Assembly (NCBI GenBank): GCA_050245975.1
Contig: JBFWWW010000040.1
Location: forward strand, 1 to 24,506
Origin: JBFWWW01 sp050245975
Lineage (GTDB): Bacteria; Pseudomonadota; Alphaproteobacteria; Rhizobiales; Hyphomicrobiaceae
Length of the DNA: 24,506 nt
Reading direction: 5' to 3'
Part shown: positions 6,706-14,661 of the stretch, piece after piece
How the letters are laid out: each line of letters opens with the position of its first letter
Numbering within the stretch: the stretch's first letter is position 1
Made by a program: the position numbers and the translations under genes
Notes under the pieces: generated by a model
Databases searched by the model: none
The model's input: the letters and a program-made list of their open reading frames with translations, nothing else
What the model was told of the DNA's origin: nothing

Positions 6706-8097
6706 ATGAGCTTTGGCTTGGGGTTAGATGTGGCTGAAAAACCAATGCTCTCTGCGCGCGCTGTCACGACGAACCAGACATTCGACGCCTCGGCAGAGCT
6801 CAGGACGAAGGCACACGACCTGATCCCGGGCGGGTCGCACACCTACGCCAAGGGCGACGACCAGTATCCCCTGCTGGCGCCAGGCTTCATTGCCCGAGGC
6901 CAGGGCAGCCACGTCTGGGACGTCGACGGCAACGAATACATTGAATACGGCATGGGCAACCGGGCGGTGGGGCTGGGCCATGCCTATCCGGCCGTGCTCG
7001 AAGCGGTGATGCGCGAGCTTCCCAACGGCTGCAACTTCACCCGGCCATCGCCGCTCGAGACCGACTGCGCGGAACAGTTCCTGCGCATGATCGACGCCGA
7101 CATGGTGAAATTCTGCAAGGACGGCTCGACCGCGACGACCGAGGCGTTGCGTCTTGCCCGCGCTGCCACGGGACGCGACCTCGTCGCCTGCTGCGCGGAT
7201 CATCCGTTCTTTGCCACACACGACTGGTTCATCGGCACAACGGCCATGAACGCGGGCATCCCGCAAGCCGTGCGCGACCTGACGCGCACCTTCCGGTACA
7301 ACGATATCGCCAGCGCGCGCGCGATGTTCGAGGCCAACGAGGGCGCCATCGCCGCCGTCATCCTCGAGCCGGCCAAGAGCATCGAGCCCCAGGACAACTT
7401 CCTGCACGAGTTGCAGGCGCTGTGCCGGGAAAAGGGCGCGCTGTTCATCCTCGACGAGATGATCACCGGCTTCCGCTGGCACAACGGCGGCGCGCAGAAA
7501 GTCTACGACATCGCTCCCGACCTCACCACATTCGGCAAGGCGCTCGCCAACGGCTTCTCGGTCTCCGCGCTCGCCGGCAAGCGGGAGTTCATGCGCCTCG
7601 GCGGGCTCGACCACGAGCGCGAGCGCGTGTTCCTGCTCTCGACCACGCACGGCGCCGAAACGCACGCGCTCGCCGCCGCCATCGCCAACATGAAGGTCTA
7701 CGAGAGAGAACCCGTCATCCAGCATCTCTACCGGCAGGGCGACAGGCTCAAGGCCGGGATGAGCGAGGCCATCACGCGGCATGGGCTGGACGGCAAGGTG
7801 ACGGTCGAGGGTCGCGCCTGCTGTCTCGTGTACGGCACCCGCGACGAAGCCGGGAAGCCGAGCCAGGCCTTCCGCAGCCTGTTCCTGCAGGAGATCATCC
7901 GCCGCGGCGTTCTCGCGCCATCCCTGGTCGTCGGCTACACGCACACGGACGAGGATATCGACCGCACGATCGACGCCATCGACGGCGCGCTCGCCGTCTA
8001 TAAGCGCGCGCTGTCCGACGGAGCGGAGGCGCATCTCGTCGGCCGCCCGTCCGACGTGGTCTTCCGGACGTACAACCAGTCGCCGCTTCAGGCCTAG
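6706..8097 (+). CDS. Class III PLP aminotransferase, glutamate-1-semialdehyde aminomutase-like
   Basis: This 463-residue protein is a fold-type I PLP enzyme of aminotransferase class III, most like glutamate-1-semialdehyde 2,1-aminomutase. IPGGSHTYAKGDDQYP near the N-terminus, the phosphate-binding region KDGSTATTEALRLARAAT, DEMITGFRW with Asp250 (pyridine nitrogen) and TTFGKALANGF with Lys278 (Schiff base) are all present. ATG 6706 follows GGGGAC at good distance; the open frame runs back to 6559 without a ribosome site, and ATG 6745 is an alternative. The gene lies in a polysaccharide locus and is followed after 20 bases by a pyruvyltransferase, so I infer that it aminates a sugar or makes an amino substituent rather than serving heme synthesis. 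That role is inference; the family label is secure. Confidence 0.92.
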   Translation: MSFGLGLDVAEKPMLSARAVTTNQTFDASAELRTKAHDLIPGGSHTYAKGDDQYPLLAPGFIARGQGSHVWDVDGNEYIEYGMGNRAVGLGHAYPAVLEAVMRELPNGCNFTRPSPLETDCAEQFLRMIDADMVKFCKDGSTATTEALRLARAATGRDLVACCADHPFFATHDWFIGTTAMNAGIPQAVRDLTRTFRYNDIASARAMFEANEGAIAAVILEPAKSIEPQDNFLHELQALCREKGALFILDEMITGFRWHNGGAQKVYDIAPDLTTFGKALANGFSVSALAGKREFMRLGGLDHERERVFLLSTTHGAETHALAAAIANMKVYEREPVIQHLYRQGDRLKAGMSEAITRHGLDGKVTVEGRACCLVYGTRDEAGKPSQAFRSLFLQEIIRRGVLAPSLVVGYTHTDEDIDRTIDAIDGALAVYKRALSDGAEAHLVGRPSDVVFRTYNQSPLQA

Positions 8098-8117
8098 CGC
8101 CGGGTGGCCGACCGCGC

Positions 8118-9305
8118 ATGCCCCAAGCCAAAAAACGCATCGGCATCCTGGGCGCATTCGGGACCGGAAACTCCGGTAACGAAGGCACTCTTACCGTCAT
8201 GATCGATGCCGCGCGGCGGTTGTGGCCGGACGCGGACCTGGTATCGATCTGCACGCACCCGGACAGCGTCACGGCCGACCACGGCATAGCCGCGATTTCG
8301 CTCTATGCCGCGCCGAGGGGAAACGCCTTTCGCGTGTTCAGCAAGGCTCTGCTCAAGGTGCCGTCGGCTCTCGCCGACTTCATGCGCGCGCGCTCGCACA
8401 CGGCCGATCTCGACCTCCTGCTCATCCCGGGCACCGGCGTCCTCGACGACTACAACACCGGCCCCATGGGGGGGCCCTATCACATCTTCAAATGGTGCTT
8501 GGCGGCCCGCCTGTGCCGCACACCGATTGCGCTCGTCAGCGTCGGCGCGGGGCCGATCGCCCACCCGCTGAGCCGCTGGTTCCTGCGCCGCGCGGCAGCA
8601 ATGGCCGACTACCGGTCCTATCGTGACGAGGCCTCCAAAGAGTTCATGGGCGGCCTCGGGCTCGATACGACGCACGATGCCGTTTATCCGGACCTCGCAT
8701 TCTCCATGCCGATCCCCGCCAGCAGGTCGGACAACGCAGACACGATCGGCGTCGGGGTGATGACCTATCACGGCTGGCAAAACGGGCCGGACGGCGAGAG
8801 AATTTACGCGGACTACGTCGCCAAGATCGGCCGCTTCGCAACAGGCCTCCTGGACAAGGGATACCGCGTCCGGCTGCTGATGGGCGACGATGTCGACCTC
8901 GACGCCGTCAGGGACGTCACGAATGCCATTCGTACGGCACGCCCTGATGCGCCCTCCGAGCACATCGCTTTCGCGCCGATACGGACGCTGCCGGAGCTGA
9001 TGGACCAGATCGCCGAGACCAGCGCCGTGGTGGCGAGCCGCTTCCACAACATCGTATGCGCGCTGAAGCTGGGGCGGCCCGCCGTCTCGATCGGGTACTC
9101 GAAAAAGAACGACGTGCTGATGGAGGCCATGGGCCTGGGCACCTTCTGCCAGCGCATCGAGACCCTCGACATCGATCGTCTCGACCGGCAATTCGCCGCG
9201 TTGATGCACGACCGGGACGCATATGCCCGACAGATCAATGCGACCGGCGCGGATTTTCGCCAGCAGCTTGCCCGACAGGAAGCCGCGCTGTCGCGGCTTC
9301 TGTGA
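8118..9305 (+). CDS. Polysaccharide pyruvyl transferase family protein
   Basis: This 395-residue protein matches the polysaccharide pyruvyl transferase family, which adds pyruvate from phosphoenolpyruvate as a ketal to sugars of surface polymers. Visible marks are the N-terminal RIGILGAFGTGNSGNEG loop, IPGTGVLDDY, IALVSVGAGPI in the middle, and the C-terminal SRFHNIVCALKLGRPAV at about 307-323, with SIGYSKKN after it; this SRFH block is the family's strongest signature. There is no signal peptide or membrane segment, so it should act on lipid-linked intermediates in the cytoplasm. It begins 20 bases after the aminotransferase and is probably co-transcribed. It converges with the flippase, with 9 bases between stops. 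Some family members transfer other groups, so pyruvylation is probable and not certain. Confidence 0.9.
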   Translation: MPQAKKRIGILGAFGTGNSGNEGTLTVMIDAARRLWPDADLVSICTHPDSVTADHGIAAISLYAAPRGNAFRVFSKALLKVPSALADFMRARSHTADLDLLLIPGTGVLDDYNTGPMGGPYHIFKWCLAARLCRTPIALVSVGAGPIAHPLSRWFLRRAAAMADYRSYRDEASKEFMGGLGLDTTHDAVYPDLAFSMPIPASRSDNADTIGVGVMTYHGWQNGPDGERIYADYVAKIGRFATGLLDKGYRVRLLMGDDVDLDAVRDVTNAIRTARPDAPSEHIAFAPIRTLPELMDQIAETSAVVASRFHNIVCALKLGRPAVSIGYSKKNDVLMEAMGLGTFCQRIETLDIDRLDRQFAALMHDRDAYARQINATGADFRQQLARQEAALSRLL

Positions 9306-9314
9306 TTCCGCCGG

Positions 9315-10871
9315 TCAAAAAAGGCCAGCCAGCCGGGGCATCAGGCGCTGCCTGACCTTGTCGGCGCGGGCGAGAAGATCCGTGAGCCGCGAGCGGATCG
9401 CCTCGTGCGGGGCAACGAGCGCCATCTCGCTTGCGATCGATGGCCGGACCGCCACGACCAGCACGCCGAAAATCGCCGCGCCGAGGCCGATCTGGAGCGC
9501 GAGCCTGAGAAGCGGCGGCGCAGAGGCCAGCAGGCTGCCGACCAGCAGCACCACGACCGCCATCGTCGCGGCCAGGGCCAGGGGGACACACAGCGCGGTC
9601 GCAAACCGCGCAGCGCTCGGGCCAATGAGACGGCGGACCACCACGAAATAAAAGGGGATCGCACCGGCAGCCAGGACGAGGGCAAGGGCCGTTGCGAGAC
9701 CGGACGCACCACCCAACCGTGCACCGACATAGCCGGCGCAGATGAGAGCAGCCGTCAACCCGAGGCGCCAGAGGAAGCCGAGACGGGTCTGCCCCTTGGC
9801 GATGACGAGAGCGCCGGACAGGGAATAGAACGCGTACCAGATCGTCACGACGCACAGGGCCTGCAGGATCGGCACGATCGGCACCCACTTCTCGCCCAGC
9901 AGCGCGGGAACGAATGTCGGGGCGACGGCGAGAAGGCCGAATGCGATGGCTCCGTTCAGCGTCATCATCATCTCGACGGCAAGAAAATAGCCGCGCGCCA
10001 GCTGGGCGCCGTCCTTGCGGGCCTCGGCGCGCGAGAAGACGGATGCAGCCGGCATGGCGAGCAGCGGCAGCACGTGCAGCACCGGGATGCTCGCAATGTT
10101 ATAGGCGACCGAATAGAGGCCGACGCTTGCCGCACCACCAAGCAAGCCGACGATGATCTGGTCGAAGCGCTCGCTCATGCGGACGACCGCCGTCTGCGCC
10201 ATCTGGAAGACGCCGAAGCGCAGGAAATCGCCGAGCTCATCGAACCGCAGGCGGAAATCCATCGAGTGACGGCGGATGCCGCAGGCGATCGACATGACAG
10301 CACGCAGGAGGGACGTCGAGACGAGGCCGACGGCGAGCGACCAGACACCCCAATGCAGAAACGCCAGAACGAAGGTCACCACCGTTCCCCCGATCAGCGC
10401 GCCGGCCTCGATCAGGCTCGTGCGCCTGAAATCGAGGTCGCGCTTCATGAGGATCAGAAACGTGAGACCGAAACCCTCGACGGCGAAACACAGCGAGGCC
10501 ATGCGCAGGACCGGTCCGACGCGCGCATCGCCGAGAATGCCGCCCAGATAGGGCGCGACGATCCACAGCAGCAGGCTGAGGAGGAGGCCGAGCCCGACGT
10601 TGAACCAGTAGAGGCTCGAAATCTCCTGCCGCGTCGCGTCCTGCTTGTGGATCAGGGCAAGCTGCGTGCCGGCATCGGCAAGAGGGCTGGCGATGTAGGT
10701 GCAGGATACGGCGAGCGCCATGAGCCCGAAATCGTCGGGCTCGAGGAGATAGCGCGCCAGGACGAAAAGGCGCAGCACCTGGACGACGCCGGAGGCAGCA
10801 GCGAGCAATCCCGACCAGCGTACGCCGGCGCGGGCACTCGCCTTGAGATCCTCGGGGACGACGTCCTCCAT
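9315..10871 (-). CDS. Wzx/PST-type polysaccharide flippase (MOP superfamily)
   Basis: This 518-residue protein is an integral inner-membrane transporter of the MOP superfamily that flips undecaprenyl-linked repeat units to the periplasm. Hydrophobic segments run throughout (about 12-14). LARYLLEPDDFGLMALA near residue 40 and DAGTQLALIHKQ are hallmarks of the WzxC/PST subfamily, whose members include the colanic acid exporter. The soluble C-terminal tail is Arg-rich. ATG 10871 is preferred over the TTG two codons upstream at 10877. It is the last gene of the acyltransferase-polymerase-glycosyltransferase-flippase run, 12 bases after the glycosyltransferase. Presence beside a polymerase-like protein argues for a Wzx/Wzy-dependent pathway rather than ABC export. 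Confidence 0.93.
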   Translation of the reverse strand: MEDVVPEDLKASARAGVRWSGLLAAASGVVQVLRLFVLARYLLEPDDFGLMALAVSCTYIASPLADAGTQLALIHKQDATRQEISSLYWFNVGLGLLLSLLLWIVAPYLGGILGDARVGPVLRMASLCFAVEGFGLTFLILMKRDLDFRRTSLIEAGALIGGTVVTFVLAFLHWGVWSLAVGLVSTSLLRAVMSIACGIRRHSMDFRLRFDELGDFLRFGVFQMAQTAVVRMSERFDQIIVGLLGGAASVGLYSVAYNIASIPVLHVLPLLAMPAASVFSRAEARKDGAQLARGYFLAVEMMMTLNGAIAFGLLAVAPTFVPALLGEKWVPIVPILQALCVVTIWYAFYSLSGALVIAKGQTRLGFLWRLGLTAALICAGYVGARLGGASGLATALALVLAAGAIPFYFVVVRRLIGPSAARFATALCVPLALAATMAVVVLLVGSLLASAPPLLRLALQIGLGAAIFGVLVVAVRPSIASEMALVAPHEAIRSRLTDLLARADKVRQRLMPRLAGLF

Positions 10872-10883
10872 GCGCAACCAGCC

Positions 10884-11867
10884 TTAGCTCCGGCTGCCGT
10901 TGGCGCGCAAGGCGCCCATGCCGGCATACTGGCCCACCTTGCGGCGGATGCGCGTGCCCATGCCATGAACGGTCCGCCCGGCAATGGTCATCAGGCAGCG
11001 AATGCGCTGCAGCGGCGTCAGGGACTCCGCATGCAGAACCGCCCGCGCGTAGGCGCTCGAGAGCGTCATCCGGCTGATGGCCCGGCGCTTCTGGCCGGGC
11101 GCGGCATATTCCTGCTGCTGCTCCGGCGTCAGGTAGAAGCTGCTTTCCCGGTGGATGCGGCGCAGAAACAGCACGTCATCCAGAGTCTTGAACCGACCCC
11201 GCAATGCCAGCTCGCTGAGCAGAACGGTATCGCTGCCGTAGTAGGGCTCGAACAGCCGCGTCTCGAGAAGCACGCTGCGGCGGATCACACCGTAGTGGTG
11301 GTCGCCGAAATAGACGTCGCGCCCGAAGGGACGGAAGCGAGCGACCGGATCGGCCTCCTCGGCCACATGGCGGAAAAGACGGAAATCGTAACGACCGAGG
11401 TCCGGCTGTTCGCCGGCCTCGCGGAAGCCCACATCGACGTCCTCGCCGTCAGGCCCGATGAAGCCCGTCAGGCCGTGGCACAGCACCAGGCCGGGGTCTT
11501 TCTCGAGCTCGGCGATGCAGGCGGCAAAGAACGTCGGCCGCGTCACGTCGTCGTGCCCAGGAAGGAAGAAATACGCGCCGCGGGCCTTGCGGATCAGCAG
11601 GTCGGAATTGGCATTGGCGCCGATGTTCGTCTCATTGCGAAAATAGGAAATGCGGGGATCACGCGCTGCATAGGCGAGGCACAGCTCCTGCGTGCGATCC
11701 GTCGATGCGTTGTCGGAGATAAGAAACTCGAAGTCGGTGAACGTCTGGGCGAGGATCGACTCGATGAGCTGCGGCAGGTGGCGCTCGCCGTTGTAGACGG
11801 GAAGCCCGACCGTGAGTCTGGGAGAGGATCGCGACATGGTGTCAAAGTCCCGCATCGAATGGTTCAT
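10884..11867 (-). CDS. Family 2 glycosyltransferase
   Basis: This 327-residue GT-A enzyme transfers a sugar from a nucleotide donor to a lipid-linked acceptor on the cytoplasmic side. The start of the fold is VGLPVYNGERHL (20-31), FLISDNASTDRT (48-59) marks the nucleotide-binding strand, and LPGHDD (102-107) supplies the metal-binding acidic pair. RRIHRESSFY follows in the acceptor domain. There is no membrane segment. The start ATG overlaps the polymerase stop (ATGA, 11864-11867), which favours it; ATG 11837 would remove ten residues and is possible. Donor and linkage cannot be read from the sequence. Confidence 0.92.
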   Translation of the reverse strand: MNHSMRDFDTMSRSSPRLTVGLPVYNGERHLPQLIESILAQTFTDFEFLISDNASTDRTQELCLAYAARDPRISYFRNETNIGANANSDLLIRKARGAYFFLPGHDDVTRPTFFAACIAELEKDPGLVLCHGLTGFIGPDGEDVDVGFREAGEQPDLGRYDFRLFRHVAEEADPVARFRPFGRDVYFGDHHYGVIRRSVLLETRLFEPYYGSDTVLLSELALRGRFKTLDDVLFLRRIHRESSFYLTPEQQQEYAAPGQKRRAISRMTLSSAYARAVLHAESLTPLQRIRCLMTIAGRTVHGMGTRIRRKVGQYAGMGALRANGSRS

Positions 11868-13279
11868 GGGGTCCCGGCGCCGGAAAGAGTGCCTGCCCGG
11901 CGCTCACTGAGGCGCGGGCGCGCCTGCACCGTGCGGTGGGTGAACCAGCGCTGCGTCCCGGCCTCCTCGGTCGGTGCCGCCGGCGCGGCCTGAGGGAGCC
12001 TGTCGCTCAGCCATCCGCCCATGCCCATGACGAAGAACAGGAACATGTACATCTGGCCCCAGTAGTGGACCGTCAGGGCCTGTGCCGAGAGGACCAGCAA
12101 GGTCGACGTCCAGCCAAAGCGCGCCGCCCAGACTTGCGGCGAGACAGGCCCGCGCCCGCCCTTGTGCGCGCCACGGATGAGCATCGCCTGGCTCAGCAGG
12201 AGTGCCGCGATCGCGGGAATGCCGCCCTGCATGGTCATCAACAGCCAGAAGTTGTCGACCGACGTCGACATGAAGCTCGCCTTTTGCCACGTGTTTATGG
12301 CGATACCGAAGATCGGGCTGCTCATCACGGCGGCAGAGCCGTACTGCCAGATGAACAGGCGATAGTAGCCGCTGGCGGGCTCGAGGGTGGACGCGATCAG
12401 GATTTCGATGATGCTGCGGCTCGACACCAGACTGATGACGCCCAGCAAGGCAAGCACGACGCCCGCGCTGATCAAAACGCGGTGCGGCAGCGGCCGCGTC
12501 ACGATCTCCCACCCGCAGAAGGCGATGGCGAGCAGCAGGCCGAGATACGGGCCCGACGACAGCGAGAAGAAGACGGCGCCGGCGATGATCAGCAGCCGCA
12601 TGGTGCGACTCGCGTCGCCCTTGTAGGCATAATAGACGAGGCCCGCGGCGGCGGCGCAGAAGCTGCCGTAGAGAATGGGATGATCGAAGGTCGAGAAGGG
12701 CCGGATGAACCCCAGGCGGCGCGTCGCCGGCCCATAGGAGACTTCGACATACTCCGGCAGCGGCACGCCCATGATCTTGCTGGCGATCTCGTGGGCGAAA
12801 TAGAACCCGCTCAGACACTCCAGCACCGCTATGGCCCCGACAACGACCACCGTCGTGAAGTAGGCCACGACCACGCGCTTGAAATCCTCCATCGTGCGGA
12901 CATAGGCGCGGGCGATGAAATAGGAGCCGAGCGCCTCGGCCGTCAGCGAGCCGCCGAGCGCCACGCTCTTTGACGGCTCGTAGTTGATCGTGAAAGCGAG
13001 CCACAGCCACAGCGCGTAGAACACGGCCAGGAAATCGAAACTGCGCCAGCGGAACGTGGGGTCGCCGGCGAGCTTCATCACGGCGACCGGCAGCATGACA
13101 AGCTCGAGCACGCGCGCAGGGCTCAGCGCGCCGCCGAAGACGTCGAACATGATCTCGGGCGGCAGCGCCAACAGCACGAAATAGAGCGGCACCATCCACC
13201 GCGGCTCGGTGATGCCCCGCGCGGCCGCACGGACCGCGACGCCGCCCATACGCGGCACGACATGTTCGGTCATTGCCAT
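11864..13279 (-). CDS. O-antigen polymerase/ligase-like membrane protein (Wzy-type)
   Basis: This 471-residue polytopic membrane protein resembles the O-antigen ligase/polymerase family, which joins repeat units in the periplasm from undecaprenyl diphosphate carriers. Hydrophobic segments cover most of the chain. RPFSTFDHPILYGSF near residue 210 matches the family's R-x-F-G/S-x-F-x-H-P signature, which precedes the large periplasmic loop; VDNFWLLMTMQGG around 350 is a second typical site. The C-terminal 50 residues are soluble, Pro/Ala/Arg-rich and probably cytoplasmic. Its position between acyltransferase and flippase suits a Wzy polymerase better than a WaaL ligase, but sequence alone cannot separate the two. 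One base separates its start from the acyltransferase stop. Confidence 0.85.
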   Translation of the reverse strand: MAMTEHVVPRMGGVAVRAAARGITEPRWMVPLYFVLLALPPEIMFDVFGGALSPARVLELVMLPVAVMKLAGDPTFRWRSFDFLAVFYALWLWLAFTINYEPSKSVALGGSLTAEALGSYFIARAYVRTMEDFKRVVVAYFTTVVVVGAIAVLECLSGFYFAHEIASKIMGVPLPEYVEVSYGPATRRLGFIRPFSTFDHPILYGSFCAAAAGLVYYAYKGDASRTMRLLIIAGAVFFSLSSGPYLGLLLAIAFCGWEIVTRPLPHRVLISAGVVLALLGVISLVSSRSIIEILIASTLEPASGYYRLFIWQYGSAAVMSSPIFGIAINTWQKASFMSTSVDNFWLLMTMQGGIPAIAALLLSQAMLIRGAHKGGRGPVSPQVWAARFGWTSTLLVLSAQALTVHYWGQMYMFLFFVMGMGGWLSDRLPQAAPAAPTEEAGTQRWFTHRTVQARPRLSERRAGTLSGAGTP

Positions 13280-13280
13280 G

Positions 13281-14375
13281 TCAGACCGTTCTTTCGCTCC
13301 CTAGCGCCGTCTCGAGGGCTGGGCCCGGGCCCGCACGACCGGTCAACGACCTGGCGCTGCGGATTTTCAACCGCAACGCCGGCTGTTCGACAAGGCGGCT
13401 CGACAAGTAGGCCATCACGAGCGTCCCCGCGGCCGACAGGATCAGCACCGGCCAGAACCGTGTCGTCTGCGACGCCACCAGCTGCTGCACGGGAAATGCG
13501 TAGAGATAAAATCCGTAGGATATGTCAACGCGCGGCTGAAGCATGCGCGGCGGCTCCAGCCGGCCCACGACGATCACCAGGGGCGCGAAGATCAGGAGGC
13601 GGGCAAGCCAGAGATTACCGGTGAGCAGCAGGAGCACGCCGGCCGCAAGACAGGCGAGGCAGCCATAGAGAAAGCCGAAATCCCGCTCGCTGGCGGCAAG
13701 GACGGCGCCGGCGAGAAACAGGGTCGCGAAGGTCGCGAGATGGTTGGCAAACACGCCCGGGAGAACAAGCAGGGTAGAGGCCGGCACCGGGAGTATCGCG
13801 AGCGCGGCGACCACAAGGGCTGCAAGGATGTAAAGCGCTGCGGACCTGTAGCGCCAGACCAGCAGGACCAGGGCGAGGACGATATAGAGGTCCATCTCGT
13901 AAGGGAGGGTCCAGAGCGATCCGTTCATCGCCCGGGGATAGGGATTGGCCTCGAACACACCGGGCAGATTGTATCTGACACCGGCAATGAGGGTCGCGTT
14001 GCGCAGCAGGTAGGCCGCCGTCGCGCTGTCGAACAGGTACTGGCGCAGCGGTACCGTGGTCAGCACCAGACCGAGAACGATCGCGAAAATCGTGCAGGCG
14101 AGGAGCGCCGGATAGATGCGCAGGACGCGGTTGTAGAGGAAGGCGGCCGACGACCTGCCGCGCATCAGACTGCCGGCATTGAGATAGCCGCTGATGGCGA
14201 AGAAGATGTAGACACCGAACGCACCGAACGTGGCATCGAGCCCGGGAAACATCGGCTCGGGCAGATTGAGGATCGCGTGATGATGCGACCACAGCACCGC
14301 CGCTGCTGCGACGAGACGCAACAGGTCAAATCCGTTCCCCGATCGGGTGGACGACTGTCCGGCCGATGTCTGCAC
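13281..14375 (-). CDS. Acyltransferase family 3 membrane protein (OafA-like)
   Basis: This 364-residue protein is an integral-membrane acyltransferase of family 3, which O-acetylates surface glycans. Near the N-terminus DLLRLVAAAAVLWSHHHAI carries the family's conserved Arg and His, and FGAFGVYIFFAISGYL is the next signature; about ten hydrophobic segments follow and YGFYLYAFPVQQL is the typical late motif. No SGNH domain is fused. I take GTG 14375 as start because GGGGAAAGG precedes it; a start at 14489 would add 38 Arg-rich residues with no visible ribosome site. It is the first gene of the operon that continues into the polymerase, glycosyltransferase and flippase, and diverges from the double glycosyltransferase. 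Confidence 0.9.
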   Translation of the reverse strand: MQTSAGQSSTRSGNGFDLLRLVAAAAVLWSHHHAILNLPEPMFPGLDATFGAFGVYIFFAISGYLNAGSLMRGRSSAAFLYNRVLRIYPALLACTIFAIVLGLVLTTVPLRQYLFDSATAAYLLRNATLIAGVRYNLPGVFEANPYPRAMNGSLWTLPYEMDLYIVLALVLLVWRYRSAALYILAALVVAALAILPVPASTLLVLPGVFANHLATFATLFLAGAVLAASERDFGFLYGCLACLAAGVLLLLTGNLWLARLLIFAPLVIVVGRLEPPRMLQPRVDISYGFYLYAFPVQQLVASQTTRFWPVLILSAAGTLVMAYLSSRLVEQPALRLKIRSARSLTGRAGPGPALETALGSERTV

Positions 14376-14661
14376 TGCCTTTCCCCGCCTGATGGCCCTC
14401 GCGCCGGCTCGCCCCCGGCGCTCAAAATCTGGACCCAAAGCGTTATACTCTTGTCGCCAAACAGGGGCGGCAAGCCGGGAAACCCGCATCGATGGTTAAC
14501 TTTTCAGCAACCGCGTCCGATCGCGTGCGTATTCGTTGCGTGCACACGTTAACTCTGGCGACGGCTGACCTCCACGCATTCACCGGAAGTGCGGCATTTG
14601 CAGGTTATCGAGGACAAGGGGGCTCGCGATTTCGAGCGGAATTGATGCGGACCGGGGCGGC
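14376..14661. promoter_or_regulatory. Divergent intergenic region, acyltransferase / double glycosyltransferase
   Basis: This 286-base gap should contain promoters for both directions. TATACT at 14444-14449 (plus) is also TATAAC-like on the minus strand, the best -10-type sequence here, but no good -35 partner is visible in either direction. Two GTTAAC palindromes lie at 14495-14500 and 14548-14553. A perfect 7-bp inverted repeat is at 14401-14421. No gene with a ribosome site was found. If the acyltransferase starts at 14489 instead of 14375, the left 114 bases are coding. Confidence 0.45.
14401..14421. repeat. Perfect 7-bp inverted repeat upstream of the acyltransferase
   Basis: GCGCCGG and CCGGCGC flank a 7-base spacer. 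It lies 26 bases upstream of the proposed GTG start and could be an operator or a leader hairpin. The high GC makes such repeats more likely by chance. Confidence 0.4.

Noticed and set aside
6706..8097. Heme-pathway hemL as the role of the class III aminotransferase
   Set aside because: The family fits, but the gene is embedded in a polysaccharide locus with no tetrapyrrole gene nearby, so I left the symbol blank.
6724..8157. Minus-strand open frame of 477 codons
   Set aside because: It is antisense to the class III aminotransferase, whose catalytic lysine and aspartate motifs are intact.
9405..11993. Plus-strand open frame of 862 codons
   Set aside because: It lies antisense to the flippase, glycosyltransferase and part of the polymerase, all with clear family motifs. 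Its translation is rich in Arg, Asp, His and Glu without any domain, typical of a shadow frame in high-GC DNA.
14495..14553. Two GTTAAC palindromes as CtrA-type regulator sites
   Set aside because: The spacing of 53 bases does not fit the TTAA-N7-TTAA form, and six-base palindromes are expected by chance.
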